From the NCBI GenBank assembly GCA_949283145.1, contig CASDRL010000042.1, positions 1-47,242 on the forward strand: 47,242 bases of DNA. Reading direction: 5' to 3'. This DNA comes from an uncultured Clostridia bacterium (GTDB lineage: Bacteria > Bacillota > Clostridia > Christensenellales > CAG-917). Shown here one piece after another: positions 1 to 8,482 of this stretch. Positions within the stretch are counted from its first letter, which is position 1; every line of letters starts with the position of its first letter. Under the pieces are notes generated by a model that did no database searches, was not told where the DNA came from, and saw nothing but the letters and a program-made list of their open reading frames with translations. The translations under genes and the position numbers were made by a program.

Positions 1-266
1 AATACGAACCAGCCTCGGAGCAATTCTTTTCGGCGCTTTTGCACAGCCGAAACTTGCCAATATGTATACTATTGCCTGCGTTCCGCCCGTGCAACATCAT
101 CCGAAAATCTCTTGCTCTGAGGTGCGAGCAGTTCCGCGCCAACCGATTTTTGGCTGAGCAAGGAAGTCGCTGCAGCTAATACTTGACTGTATTAGCAAGG
201 CGAATGACGCGGTTCAGGCGGAAATCGGCGGCGCTGAACCTGGTTCGTATTATTCCTGTCTGGCAT
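1..266. mobile_element. MITE-like element, copy A (left end cut by window edge)
   Basis: This 266-bp stretch matches 13542-13807 base for base apart from roughly seven substitutions and no indels. Its right end (242-266) is the 25-bp terminal inverted repeat that is seen at both ends of copy B. The left repeat is incomplete because the window starts inside it. Internally it has a small hairpin (GCTAATAC...GTATTAGC, 175-196) and a second inverted repeat beside the right end (GGTTCAG...CTGAACC). It has no transposase and no credible gene of its own, so it fits a non-autonomous MITE moved by an enzyme encoded elsewhere. It sits inside the GNAT gene at 176-532. No target-site duplication can be read because one flank is missing. 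Confidence 0.85.
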
Positions 267-532
267 AGGGTGCGGACAGGTGTGAGCATGTTGTCGTCGT
301 GGTGGGTGGCATCCGCGCAGAAGGCATATCCGAGAGGCAGATCGTCCTCGTTCACGGCGACGAAAACGGGGCGCATAGGATCGCGGAGAATGGCTTTAAG
401 CTCCTCGTCCGTATACTTTCTCTGCCCCGCCCTGAAAAGGTCCGGGCGCCCCTTTGCGTGCACCGCTGCGACTTGCAGCAACAGCTCCCCTATCCGCGGG
501 ATGTCCCGCTCTTCCGCTCTTCTGACTTTCAT
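176..532 (-). pseudogene. GNAT N-acetyltransferase, truncated by the MITE
   Basis: The first 88-89 residues look like the N-terminal half of a GNAT acetyltransferase: a start typical of the family (MKVRRAEERDIPRIGELL), then a GRPDLF motif and the strand FVAVNEDDLPLGYAF. From about codon 89 (position 266 and below) the frame runs into the MITE, which supplies about 29 unrelated residues and a stop at 176-178. Intact relatives are near 150 residues and continue at exactly this point into beta-4 and the acetyl-CoA pyrophosphate loop, all absent here. The start is well supported by AAGGTGAT just upstream of ATG at 530-532. The missing 3' half should lie beyond the left edge of the window. Inactivity is inferred from loss of the cofactor-binding half. 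Confidence 0.8.
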
Positions 533-632
533 TTCATCACCTTTTGTGCGGCGGCCCTTACCTTTCCGCTATGACGCATAAATACTGCCCTATGTCTTTG
601 TGCCGCGCTGCTTGTCCCGCGCGGCGGACGGC

Positions 633-1205
633 TCATTCACGATACATTGCGTAGTGGGTGTAGCCGTGGAAATCGGCGGCTTCGCACACCTTGAAGCCCA
701 TATGCTCGTAGATGGCGACGTTGTTTTCGTCGTGGGTCTCGAGATATACGGGCAGGTCGCCGCACAATTCGTCCGTGATGCGGTGCAGTCTGCCCTGTCC
801 GCGCGCCTCGGGGGCGACGCCGACGTTCTTGATGTACGCGTCGCGGCGCGGGTCGTAATACTTTGCCGAGATCTCTTCCGCAAAGCGCAGATATTCTCCC
901 GCGAGTTTCATCGCGCGCACGCCCGTATCCGTAAGGAAGGATATGGCGGCAAAGGGATTGTAAAAGATGCGTTTGGGGTCGCGGTCACGGTCGCCCGGGC
1001 ACTTGACCGCAGCGGCGGCGAGGAAATCCTCGTCCACCCAGGTGTACTCCTGCGAGGCGTACACCTCATAGCGGAAGAAAGCCTCCATCCCCCGCGCGAG
1101 TTTTTTCTCGTCGGGGAAAAAGAGCCTGTAAGCGTCATATTCCGCAAATATCCGTGTGAAAAGGCGGGCTATCTTGCCCACTTCGTCTTCTCTTATCTTT
1201 CTCAC
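633..1205 (-). CDS. GNAT-family N-acetyltransferase
   Basis: 190-residue protein with a GNAT-like C-terminal half: a strand YIKNVGVAPEARGQG leading into the helix, then VYLETHDENNVAIYEHMGFKV, the usual beta-5/alpha-4 signature. Such enzymes move an acetyl group from acetyl-CoA to an amine; the substrate cannot be read. The pyrophosphate loop is slightly unusual, with RGQGRL where Gly or Ala normally holds the last position. I chose GTG at 1203-1205 because GGAGGTG lies five bases upstream; a longer in-frame reading to 1376 has no ribosome site. A 7-bp hairpin (1219-1236) sits immediately before the ribosome site and could affect initiation. It neighbours the broken GNAT gene but is a different subfamily. 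Confidence 0.8.
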   Translation of the reverse strand: MRKIREDEVGKIARLFTRIFAEYDAYRLFFPDEKKLARGMEAFFRYEVYASQEYTWVDEDFLAAAAVKCPGDRDRDPKRIFYNPFAAISFLTDTGVRAMKLAGEYLRFAEEISAKYYDPRRDAYIKNVGVAPEARGQGRLHRITDELCGDLPVYLETHDENNVAIYEHMGFKVCEAADFHGYTHYAMYRE

Positions 1206-1311
1206 ATCACACCTCCGTGTCTCCGAGAACGGAGACCGTAACGCGACCGTCCGCAAGCACCGTGACCGCGTGGATCGGCAAATACGGAAGTCGGGCTGAA
1301 CGGTTACACTA

Positions 1312-1340
1312 ATGTTAGCACATTTCCACCCGCCGCGCAA
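1312..1340 (-). promoter_or_regulatory. Candidate promoter for the intact GNAT gene
   Basis: On the minus strand TTGCGC (1340-1335), a 17-bp spacer and TAACAT (1317-1312) lie about 105 bp upstream of the GTG start. Match to consensus is moderate. Confidence 0.35.
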
Positions 1341-1383
1341 GAATATGATGCTCTGTCGCTCTCCCGAAGATGGCACGCGTCTC

Positions 1384-1500
1384 TTTGCCGCAAACGGCCG
1401 CCCTCATAAAACGACCCACTCATTTCAGCCGCAAGAGCCACCCTCACAAGGCAGACCCGCCTTTCAGCAGCAAAAGACCGCCCTCATGTTCCTCGACCCG
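1384..1500. repeat. Three imperfect ~39-bp tandem repeats
   Basis: Three head-to-tail units begin near 1384, 1423 and 1462. Each carries a version of gccgcaa...gccgccctca..aa..gaccc. The units differ at about a quarter of positions. The 1206-1529 gap around them holds no gene I can support; reading frames through it look like chance. Confidence 0.5.
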
Positions 1501-1529
1501 GAGAAAAGCGATTTGTTGCGCGCCGCCGC

Positions 1530-1558
1530 TTGACATTGCGCCTGTGGTTTGCAATAAT
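1530..1558 (+). promoter_or_regulatory. Promoter for pnuC
   Basis: TTGACA (1530-1535), 17 bp, AATAAT (1553-1558): a perfect -35 and a one-mismatch -10. Predicted start is near 1565, about 190 bp before the pnuC start, which leaves a long untranslated leader. Confidence 0.7.
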
Positions 1559-1564
1559 ATCATC

Positions 1565-1643
1565 ACTGCCACCGGGTAGGGATGGACACCATCCGCAAAC
1601 GTGTCGTTAGGTCTTTGAAGACACGTCTGCGGATTTTATTTTT
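1565..1643 (+). promoter_or_regulatory. pnuC leader with attenuator-like terminator
   Basis: The leader first forms GGATGG-ACA-CCATCC (1580-1594). Its right arm overlaps the left arm of a strong terminator: 1591-1605 pairs with 1620-1634 and is followed by TTTTATTTTT. The two helices cannot both form completely, the layout of a transcription attenuator or riboswitch. pnuC genes in other Firmicutes can follow an NAD+-II (pnuC motif) riboswitch, but I cannot match this sequence to that consensus, so the ligand is open. 1644-1757 holds nothing else recognisable. Confidence 0.5.
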
Positions 1644-1757
1644 GTTCGGCGTGCACCCGCTACCGCGGACAAAGACGCGCCACAGATAAAGCGGCGCGGT
1701 CGCGGCAGACAGCGGCAAAGGAAAAGACGGCGCGAGGACGACCTCAACAATGAAAGC

Positions 1758-2525
1758 ATGGACAGACTGAAAAGAGCGGCAAAATATTTCACCCCCTTCG
1801 AGCTCCTGCTCTGGGCGGGCTCCGTCACCGTCATTGCGGTGTTTTACGGCGTGTTCGACGGCGAGCATCCGATGAACCTCGCCGCCTCTCTCATCGGCGC
1901 GACCTCGCTCATCTTCGCCGCCAAAGGCAACCCGTTCGCGCAGCTCCTGCTCATCGTGTTCAGCGTGCTCTACGGCATCATCTCCTGGACGTATGCCTAT
2001 TACGGCGAGATGATCACCTATCTCGGGATGTCCGCACCCATCGCCGTCCTCGCGCTCGTCTCGTGGCTGCGCAATCCCTTTGCGGGCAGACACTCGGAAG
2101 TGCGGGTCAACCACATCTCGATGAAGGAGCACGTCTTCCTTTGGGCGCTGACGACAGGTGTGACGGCGGCATTCTATTTCATCCTGAAAGCGCTCAACAC
2201 CGCCAACCTCATCCCGAGCACGGTCTCGGTGGCGACGAGTTTCCTTGCGGCATATCTCACCTTCCGCCGCTCCCCTCTTTACGCCGTGGCATATGCGGCA
2301 AACGACATCGTCCTCATCGTGCTCTGGGTGATGGCGACCCTCGACGACATCGGTTATATCTCCGTGGTGGTGTGCTTTGCCATCTTCCTCGCAAACGACC
2401 TCTACGGCTTCTTCAACTGGACGCGGATGCGGAAAAGACAGAACGCCGCAGATGCAAAAACTCCCGTCTACGTGCGCGGAAAAGCGCAGACGGAAGCACC
2501 CCCACTCAGCACAGTGACCGACTGA
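1758..2525 (+). CDS. pnuC: PnuC-family nicotinamide riboside/vitamin transporter
   Basis: 255-residue membrane protein with about seven hydrophobic segments and the PnuC signatures ANDIVLIVLW (residues 181-190) and NDLYGFFNW (213-221), where the Asn/Asp and Trp residues line the substrate site in characterised members. PnuC proteins move nicotinamide riboside, or thiamine and riboflavin in related branches, by facilitated diffusion with trapping by phosphorylation inside the cell. The C-terminal 30 residues are hydrophilic and probably disordered. The start at 1758 has only a weak ribosome site (a GAGGA lies about 20 bases upstream), yet no better in-frame start exists. The attenuator-type leader suggests control by a small metabolite. 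No NR kinase is nearby, so the substrate is not fixed. Confidence 0.85.
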   Translation: MDRLKRAAKYFTPFELLLWAGSVTVIAVFYGVFDGEHPMNLAASLIGATSLIFAAKGNPFAQLLLIVFSVLYGIISWTYAYYGEMITYLGMSAPIAVLALVSWLRNPFAGRHSEVRVNHISMKEHVFLWALTTGVTAAFYFILKALNTANLIPSTVSVATSFLAAYLTFRRSPLYAVAYAANDIVLIVLWVMATLDDIGYISVVVCFAIFLANDLYGFFNWTRMRKRQNAADAKTPVYVRGKAQTEAPPLSTVTD

Positions 2526-2553
2526 AACGCTCGTTCATCACAACAAAACGAAT

Positions 2554-2593
2554 AAAAAACCGCCGTTTCGTGCAAGCGAGGCGGCGGTTTTGT
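2554..2593 (+). terminator. Terminator after pnuC
   Basis: AAACCGCCG / CGGCGGTTT arms around a short loop, ending in TTTTGTG. It works for the plus strand; the A-run on its left may also serve the minus strand. Confidence 0.75.
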
Positions 2594-2708
2594 GTTGCCT
2601 GTTTATTTTCGGTTCGATTACGATCCGATCCGGTACGCACGAGATCGCATTGCGCCATGTATCGCCGGGTCTTCCGTACCGGCGGTGCGGGGGTGCGCTA
2701 CATTCCGT

Positions 2709-3863
2709 TCAGTCCGCGAGCAATTCGTCCGCTAGGGCGGCGCACAGCTCCGAGATATTCGCAGGGACAGAGGAGCGGCAGGTGATGACGGTGGGCATGA
2801 CGGTCACGTTCTTCTGCTCTTCGAGAAGAGCGCGCATTAGCTTGCCCGACATCGGCGCCCAGGAACCGTTCTCGATGATGCCGACCTTCCTGTTCTGATA
2901 ATTCTTGGCTTTGAGGTGGCGGATGAATTCCTCCATCACGGGGAAAATGCCGCCGTCCAAAGTGGTCGCGGCAAACACCGTCTTGTCATAGCGGAAGGCG
3001 TCTTCGAGGGCTTCAGCGAGGTCGCAGCGGGCGAGATCGGTGATGACCACCTTTTCTCCCCTGCTCTCCAGCTCCTCTTTGAGGGCATACGCCGCTTCCT
3101 TGGTGTTGCCGTAGACGCAGGCATAGGCGATGAAGGTGCCCTTGCTCTCCGCCTCGTATTTGCTCCAGGTGTCATAGAGGGAAAGATAGGGCGCAAGGTC
3201 GCCGTCCAGCACGGGACCGTGCAGAGGGCAGATGACCGCGATGTCAAGCCCCGCGAGCTTTTTCAGGAGCGCCTGCACCTGCACGCCGTATTTTCCGACA
3301 ATGTTGAAGTAGTATCTTCTCGCCTCGCAAACCCAGTCGTCCGTCTCGTTGCAAAGGGCGCCGAATTTGCCGAAAGCGTCCGCCGAGAACAGCACCTTAT
3401 CCTTGCTTTCGTAGCTCACCATGACCTCCGGCCAATGCACCATGGGCGCGGAGAAGAAAGTGAGTTCGTGCGCGCCGAGGGAGAGCTTGTCCCCCTCTTT
3501 GACGAGGAGTTTATTGGGAAGTTCCGCGCCGTAGAAGTTCCTGAACATGTCGAATATCTTCGCATTGCCGACGACGGTCACTTCGGGATATTTCGCAGCA
3601 AACGCCGCGACGCCCGCGGAATGGTCGGGCTCCATGTGCGAGATGACGAGATAGTCGGGCTGCCTGCTCGCAAGAGCGTCCTCGATGTTGCTGAGCCACT
3701 CCGCGATCTTCGCCTTGTCCACGGCGTCCATGACAGCGACCTTCTCGTCCATGATGACATAGGAGTTGTAGCTCATCCCCTCGGGCACGACATACTGCCC
3801 TTCGAAGAGGTCGAGCGTGGTGTCGTCAACGCCGACGTAAATGATGTCCTTTGCTTTCTTCAT
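2709..3863 (-). CDS. fprA: Flavodiiron protein (FprA-type O2/NO reductase)
   Basis: 384-residue A-type flavoprotein. The N-terminal metallo-beta-lactamase-like domain (about 1-245) has the full diiron ligand set: H76-x-E78-x-D80-H81 in SHMEPDHSAG, H143 in MVHWPEVM, D162 in FSADAFG and H215 in CPLHGPV. The C-terminal flavodoxin domain (about 245-384) has the FMN loop YACVYGNTKEA. Length fits the two-domain class; there is no rubredoxin or flavin-reductase extension, so electrons must come from a separate partner. These cytoplasmic enzymes reduce O2 to water or NO to N2O and protect strict anaerobes. It is the last gene of a rho-DUF2804-fprA run, 66 bp after DUF2804, with a GC-rich hairpin (TGCCGCC/GGCGGCA) in that gap. 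Confidence 0.95.
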   Translation of the reverse strand: MKKAKDIIYVGVDDTTLDLFEGQYVVPEGMSYNSYVIMDEKVAVMDAVDKAKIAEWLSNIEDALASRQPDYLVISHMEPDHSAGVAAFAAKYPEVTVVGNAKIFDMFRNFYGAELPNKLLVKEGDKLSLGAHELTFFSAPMVHWPEVMVSYESKDKVLFSADAFGKFGALCNETDDWVCEARRYYFNIVGKYGVQVQALLKKLAGLDIAVICPLHGPVLDGDLAPYLSLYDTWSKYEAESKGTFIAYACVYGNTKEAAYALKEELESRGEKVVITDLARCDLAEALEDAFRYDKTVFAATTLDGGIFPVMEEFIRHLKAKNYQNRKVGIIENGSWAPMSGKLMRALLEEQKNVTVMPTVITCRSSVPANISELCAALADELLAD

Positions 3864-3929
3864 GTTTTATCTCCGTAAATTTGTTTCGCATTTTTTGTGC
3901 CGCCTGCGCATGGGAAGGCGGCAAGCCGT

Positions 3930-4958
3930 TCACCACGCGTTGACGACATATTCGCAGAAGGCGTACATGTCCTTTATCTCAATGCGGGTGCCGTCGTCAA
4001 GGATGGCGTAGCCGTTCCAGAGTCCGTGCACCTGGTGGGTCTTCATCCCGAGCTCTCCGAGGACTATGACGCCCGTCGCGTTGTCGAAGAACGGGGTCAT
4101 TGTGGCGTCGAACCTGCCGTCCTCCGAGACGAAGTGCCAGGGCTTCATCCAGCCATTGTCGTCGCCCGGGAACTTCTCCACGTCCACGGCGCCGATCTTG
4201 TGCGCCTTGCCGTCATAAAAGAGACAGGTCTCCGTGGCGTAGGACTCGTCGCCGATCTTCCAAGTGAGCTCGAACCCGAAGCGTTTACCGTCGATATAGG
4301 CGGAGCCGTTACCCCAATACCAGACATTCTTGTGCGGCCACACACCTCTGCCCCAGTCCAGCACGCCGAAAGCCGTGTCGCGGGAGAAGAGAAACTCTCT
4401 GTCCCCCCACGTCACTTTGCCGTCGCAGGGCATCGAGTTGTGCTTGGTGGTCATGAAGAACCTGTCCGGCATCCCTTTGAATGGGGTGACGATGGTGATG
4501 TTCTCATCACCGGGAGTGATGTGCAGGGTGAGGTCGGCGGTGAGGAGCTTCCCCTTCGCCTTGCCGAAGAAAGTGATCCGCCTTGCGGTCTCCGTCGTCT
4601 CGAAGCGCAGGCGCGTGCTCCCCTTTTGATAGTCGAACACATTTGGAGTGTCCGAGACTTCGGGGAGCAGAAAACGCCGCTTTGTGCCGAGGGTGATGTC
4701 CGCGCACTCTATGCGCTCGCCCGTGGTCATATCGATGACCGCCGCGGTCGCCGCGGAAGCAAGGGTGATGTTGAAGAAGTTGATCTGGACCAATATCTTC
4801 CCGTCCGAGACCTGATAAAAGTCCCACTCCTTCAATCTCCCCCGCCTTTTTACGAGAGTGCGGTCATAGTCAAAGAGATTTCGCCTTGCCCAGCCGCGGA
4901 CGGCGAGGTTGCCCTCGGCGTCCAAAAGCGGGGTGCGCTCGGTTATCTCCTTCTGCAT
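3930..4958 (-). CDS. DUF2804 domain protein
   Basis: 342-residue soluble protein matching the DUF2804 family over its length. It is rich in aromatic residues and beta strands, with the family-like blocks GWARRNLFDYDR (about 22-33), FGVLDWGRGVWPHKNVWYWGNGS (cut by W/H-rich turns, mid-protein) and a C-terminal VHGLWNGYAILDDG. The pattern resembles lipocalin/AttH-like folds acting on hydrophobic ligands, but no reaction is established for the family. There is no signal peptide. It lies 18 bp downstream of rho and upstream of fprA, so it is probably co-transcribed with both; the pairing does not explain its role. Confidence 0.85.
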   Translation of the reverse strand: MQKEITERTPLLDAEGNLAVRGWARRNLFDYDRTLVKRRGRLKEWDFYQVSDGKILVQINFFNITLASAATAAVIDMTTGERIECADITLGTKRRFLLPEVSDTPNVFDYQKGSTRLRFETTETARRITFFGKAKGKLLTADLTLHITPGDENITIVTPFKGMPDRFFMTTKHNSMPCDGKVTWGDREFLFSRDTAFGVLDWGRGVWPHKNVWYWGNGSAYIDGKRFGFELTWKIGDESYATETCLFYDGKAHKIGAVDVEKFPGDDNGWMKPWHFVSEDGRFDATMTPFFDNATGVIVLGELGMKTHQVHGLWNGYAILDDGTRIEIKDMYAFCEYVVNAW

Positions 4959-4976
4959 ATTCCCCCTGCCTTTCCG

Positions 4977-6515
4977 TCACAGGACGGGTTTTCTCAGATT
5001 GTAGCCTTCCTTTTGGAAGATCTTGAGCTGCATATTGATCTGATCGATGAACTCCTTGTTGGAAGAGGTCTTGACCAGCATATTGAGCAGGTTTTCGGTG
5101 GCTTCCGCGCTGTCGCCCGCAGAGAGGAGTTTCCTTACTCCCCACGCGCCCGCGAGCTCGCTCGGAGTGAGCAGGAGCTCTTCCTTTCTCGTGCCGCTCT
5201 TTGCAAGGTCGATGGCGGGGAAGATCCTGCGCTCGCTGAGTTTGCGGTCGAGGTGGATCTCCATATTGCCGGTGCCCTTGAACTCTTCGAAAATGACATC
5301 GTCCATGCGGCTGCCCGTCTCGATGAGCGCGGTCGCGATGATGGTGAGCGAGCCGCCGTGCTCGATGTTCCTTGCGGAACCGAAGAAACGTTTGGGACTG
5401 TGCAGCGCGCCGGGATCAACGCCGCCGGAGAGCGTCCTGCCCGTGGGGGGGATGGTGGTGTTGTACGCCCTCGCGAGCCTGGTCAGACTGTCCATCAAGA
5501 TGACGACATCCTTCCCGAGCTCTACAAGGCGCTTGGCGCGGTCGAGGAGCATTTCGGCGGTCTTGGTGTGATGCTCGGGCATCTCGTCGAATGTGGAATA
5601 GACCACCTCGCCCTTGACGGAACGCTGCATATCCGTAACTTCTTCGGGGCGCTCGTCGATGAGCAGCACGAAGAGCACCATGTCGGGATAATTCTCCGCA
5701 ATGGAGCCTGCGATCATTTTGAGCAGGGTCGTCTTGCCCGCCTTGGGCGGCGACACGATGATGCCGCGCTGTCCCTTGCCGATGGGGGCGACGATGTCGA
5801 TGCAGCGCGTGGCGTAATCGCGGGGACGCGACGGGATCTCCAGCCGCAGTCTTTCGTCGGGATAGATGGGCACCAGATCGTCAAAATTGGGGCGCTTGCC
5901 CATGTCCGCGAAATCGGTGCCGTTGACGGAAATGACGTTGACGACGGCGGCGGGCTTGCCCTCCTGCAATGTCTTGCAATAGGCGCGCACTCTGTCGCCG
6001 CGGCGCAGACCGAACTGCTTGATCTTGATCGCGGGCACATAGGCGTCCATATCGTTGCATTCGCAGTTGCGCACTCTGAGGAAACCGTATCCGTCGGGGT
6101 TGATCTCGAGAAAACCTTCCCTGAGCTGATCCGCGGGAGCTTCGTCACGGCGCTTCTCGTCGCGGAAAGCCTGCTGACGATGCTGACCGCGCGAACCGCC
6201 GAACTCGCGCACGAACCTGCTCTCTCTGGCTTTGGGCTGATCGAAGACTCGGGTCTCTTCTTTGACGGGACGCGGCTCGGGAGCAGTCTCGCTCACGGCT
6301 GTCTGCGGAGTCTCCGGGATCAATGTCTGTTTTTTTGGTCTGCCTCTTCTCGGCGCCTCGGGAGGCGCCATTTCACCCGATGTGATCTTGAGGATGAGAT
6401 CGATGAGTTCACCCTTATTCTTCTTGGTAGGGGACGAGACGCCGACTTCTTTTGCGATGTCGCGCACCGCAAAAATGCTGGTCGCTTCGAGCATCTCTCT
6501 GGTATAAGTTGCCAT
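4977..6515 (-). CDS. rho: Transcription termination factor Rho
   Basis: 512-residue RNA-dependent hexameric helicase-translocase that ends transcription at Rho-dependent sites. It has the N-terminal Rho_N helical domain (1-47), a low-complexity basic/acidic insert (about 50-130) with an AT-hook-like RRGRPKK, the cold-shock RNA-binding domain (GFLEINPDGYGFLRV, from 134), Walker A SPPKAGKTT (255-263), Walker B VVILMDS (337-343) and the SGGVDPGAL and GTGNMEIHLDR loops. The insert is typical of GC-rich Firmicutes and actinobacterial Rho. Start ATG is preceded by GGAGG. A stable hairpin stands just before the ribosome site. It heads the rho-DUF2804-fprA run. Confidence 0.98.
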   Translation of the reverse strand: MATYTREMLEATSIFAVRDIAKEVGVSSPTKKNKGELIDLILKITSGEMAPPEAPRRGRPKKQTLIPETPQTAVSETAPEPRPVKEETRVFDQPKARESRFVREFGGSRGQHRQQAFRDEKRRDEAPADQLREGFLEINPDGYGFLRVRNCECNDMDAYVPAIKIKQFGLRRGDRVRAYCKTLQEGKPAAVVNVISVNGTDFADMGKRPNFDDLVPIYPDERLRLEIPSRPRDYATRCIDIVAPIGKGQRGIIVSPPKAGKTTLLKMIAGSIAENYPDMVLFVLLIDERPEEVTDMQRSVKGEVVYSTFDEMPEHHTKTAEMLLDRAKRLVELGKDVVILMDSLTRLARAYNTTIPPTGRTLSGGVDPGALHSPKRFFGSARNIEHGGSLTIIATALIETGSRMDDVIFEEFKGTGNMEIHLDRKLSERRIFPAIDLAKSGTRKEELLLTPSELAGAWGVRKLLSAGDSAEATENLLNMLVKTSSNKEFIDQINMQLKIFQKEGYNLRKPVL

Positions 6516-6530
6516 AATGCCTCCGATGTT

Positions 6531-6559
6531 TCCCGCCGCAGGGCTGCTGCCCTGCGGGA
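6531..6559 (-). promoter_or_regulatory. Hairpin in the rho leader
   Basis: A GC-rich stem of about nine pairs (CCGCAGGGC/GCCCTGCGG) lies directly upstream of the rho GGAGG and has no T-run, so it is not a terminator. rho is self-regulated in several bacteria through its leader; a similar role here is inference. The rest of 6516-6628 holds no gene, and a weak TATAGC may be a -10. Confidence 0.4.
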
Positions 6560-6628
6560 GAAATCCTGTTTTATTTCAGCTATAATGAGCTAGGATCGGC
6601 TTTGGTAAACGCGGATACTGCCGCGGAA

Positions 6629-7282
6629 TCAGTCGGAAAATCTTTCCAAAACGTAAACTTTGGTGCTTTCGCCGTCAAAGTCGGCACGGTCGAATTCCAC
6701 CGTATCGCCCTCGACATAAACGATGTCGTCATCTTCGAAAAGATCGAGAAAATCGTTGAGTTTTGCGATGTCGAAAGAATGTTCCTTTGTCTTGTAGTGC
6801 ATGGGGATGACCACGTCGGGCATGATGCGGTCCACGAATTCCTTCGCTTCCTCGGCGTCGATGGTGTATGTGCCGCCGACGGGGATCATGAGCACGTTGA
6901 CGGGAGCGATGCTGTCCACGAGCATTGCGTTGCATTCCTCGCCGATGTCGCCCATGTGACAGATGTCCACGCCGTCCATGCGGAATTTGAAGACTATGTT
7001 CTCTCCCCTTGCCGCGCCGGACTTGGAATCGTGATAAGTGCGGCGTCCGAGGATGTGCACCCCCCTTATGTCATAGGCGCCGGCGGCAGAAATGATCTCG
7101 GGGTCGCCGAGCACCGCCGCGGTATTATTGTGGTCGTTGTGACCGTGGCTCATGGTGACGATGTCCGCAGTGACCCTCGGCATCTTGAACCCGACATATG
7201 AGTGGTAAGGGTCTGTGACCACCGCCGTTCCCGTGCTCTCTTCGAGCCTGAACGCGGAGTGACCCAGCCATGTAATTTTCAC
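6629..7282 (-). CDS. UPF0173 metal-dependent hydrolase
   Basis: 217-residue single-domain metallo-beta-lactamase fold protein. It opens MKITWLGHSAFRLE, typical of the UPF0173/YtkL group, and keeps the metal motif H46-x-H48-x-D50-H51 in SHGHNDHNN, a later H and D (ICHMGDIGE) and the C-terminal PMHYKTKEHSFD histidine. Members are small cytoplasmic hydrolases of unknown natural substrate. It follows prs after 9 bp and is probably co-transcribed with it, hinting at a phosphoester or nucleotide-repair role, but that is only contextual. Confidence 0.9.
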   Translation of the reverse strand: MKITWLGHSAFRLEESTGTAVVTDPYHSYVGFKMPRVTADIVTMSHGHNDHNNTAAVLGDPEIISAAGAYDIRGVHILGRRTYHDSKSGAARGENIVFKFRMDGVDICHMGDIGEECNAMLVDSIAPVNVLMIPVGGTYTIDAEEAKEFVDRIMPDVVIPMHYKTKEHSFDIAKLNDFLDLFEDDDIVYVEGDTVEFDRADFDGESTKVYVLERFSD

Positions 7283-7291
7283 GTTTTCCTC

Positions 7292-8455
7292 CTATATATT
7301 CTGCTGCTTCGCGCTGATGTCTGCGACCAGCTGATGTATCTTTTCAAAGGGATCCAACAGGTTGGACACCGCTTCGTTGAGGTTGCCCGCCGCGATGATG
7401 TAGGCGAGATATTTGGAGCAGTCCGCCTCGATGAACCACTTTCTCTCTCTGAGTTCGGGCGTGCGGTAGGACAGATTGGTGCTGATGACCGCGTCGAACA
7501 GCCCCTCTTCGTATGCCCTGTCGAACTTGTCCAGCCCTTCCGTAAAGAGGGAGAACGTCGCGGAGAGGAAGACGCGCTGCGCGCCTTTTTCTTTTATCTC
7601 GCGCGCGAGTTTGATCATGCTGTCCCCCGTCGCGATCATATCGTCGGCGACAAAGACATTCATCCCCATGACGGGCGAACCGATGTATTCGTGCGCGATA
7701 ATGGGATTGCGGCCGTTCACGACGCTGGCATAATCGCGGCGTTTGTAGAACATGCCGAGATCGAGCCCCAAAACGGAAGCGTAATAGACATTCCTGCCGA
7801 TGGCGCCCTCGTCGGGAGAGATGCACATGAGGCTGTTCTTGTCCAGCTTGACGTCCGGGAAATGTCTGGTGAGCGCTTTCAGCACCTGATAGGTGGGGAA
7901 ATAGTTGTCAAAGCCCATCATGGGCACCGCATTCTGCACCCTCGGATCGTGCGCGTCGAAGGTGATGATGTCGCTCACGCCCATATCGTAGAGCTCGTGC
8001 AGCATGAGAGCGCAGTCGAGAGACTCTCTGCCCGCCCTGCGGTGCTGTCTGCCCTCATACAGCATGGGCATGACCACCGTTATGCGCTCCGGCTTGCAGT
8101 TGGCGGCGCAGATTATGCGTTTGAGATCCGCAAAATGCTCGTCGGGAGTCATCGGGATCTCTTTGCCGTAGAAATTGTATGACACGCCGTGGTTGGACAT
8201 GTCCGCGATGATAAAGAGATCCTTTCCGCGGAGGGTCTCCATGACCATCGCCTTCCCTTCGCCGTTGGTGAAACGGGGATAGGCTGCGTCGATGACGAAC
8301 GTATCTTTCTTCAGCGATCCGTCCACATCCACCGATTTGTACCATTCTACGAGATTTTTGTCTACGAGTTGCGTAAGTTCACGCGCGCCGGGCGTGGAAA
8401 TGAGAGCGAGAGGCCCTTTGGGTCTAGCAGTGCTCAACGTAAATTTGGATGCCAT
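7292..8455 (-). CDS. prs: Ribose-phosphate pyrophosphokinase (long form)
   Basis: 387 residues, about 70 longer than classical PRPP synthetase. The enzyme makes PRPP from ribose 5-phosphate and ATP for purine, pyrimidine, His, Trp and NAD synthesis. Recognisable parts are the ATP-site PMLYEGRQHRR (130-140), the FDAHDPRVQ segment (166-174), CISPDEGAIGR (211-221) in place of the classical SPDxGG motif, and the PRPP loop VFVADDMIATGDSM (267-280) where classical enzymes have DDMIDTAGT. Extra residues lie at the N-terminus and around 240-262. This long variant is common in Clostridia. It has its own promoter and leads a two-gene unit with the UPF0173 hydrolase. Confidence 0.93.
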   Translation of the reverse strand: MASKFTLSTARPKGPLALISTPGARELTQLVDKNLVEWYKSVDVDGSLKKDTFVIDAAYPRFTNGEGKAMVMETLRGKDLFIIADMSNHGVSYNFYGKEIPMTPDEHFADLKRIICAANCKPERITVVMPMLYEGRQHRRAGRESLDCALMLHELYDMGVSDIITFDAHDPRVQNAVPMMGFDNYFPTYQVLKALTRHFPDVKLDKNSLMCISPDEGAIGRNVYYASVLGLDLGMFYKRRDYASVVNGRNPIIAHEYIGSPVMGMNVFVADDMIATGDSMIKLAREIKEKGAQRVFLSATFSLFTEGLDKFDRAYEEGLFDAVISTNLSYRTPELRERKWFIEADCSKYLAYIIAAGNLNEAVSNLLDPFEKIHQLVADISAKQQNI

Positions 8456-8482
8456 TGGATCTCCTCCGAATTGTTCGAAACA

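Noticed and set aside
1312..1579. Short plus-strand genes over the 39-bp repeats
   Set aside because: No ribosome site; units are not multiples kept in frame and no protein pattern is seen.
3897..6593. 898-residue plus-strand frame opposite DUF2804 and rho
   Set aside because: It is the mirror of GC-rich codons of the real minus-strand genes; no ribosome site or family pattern.
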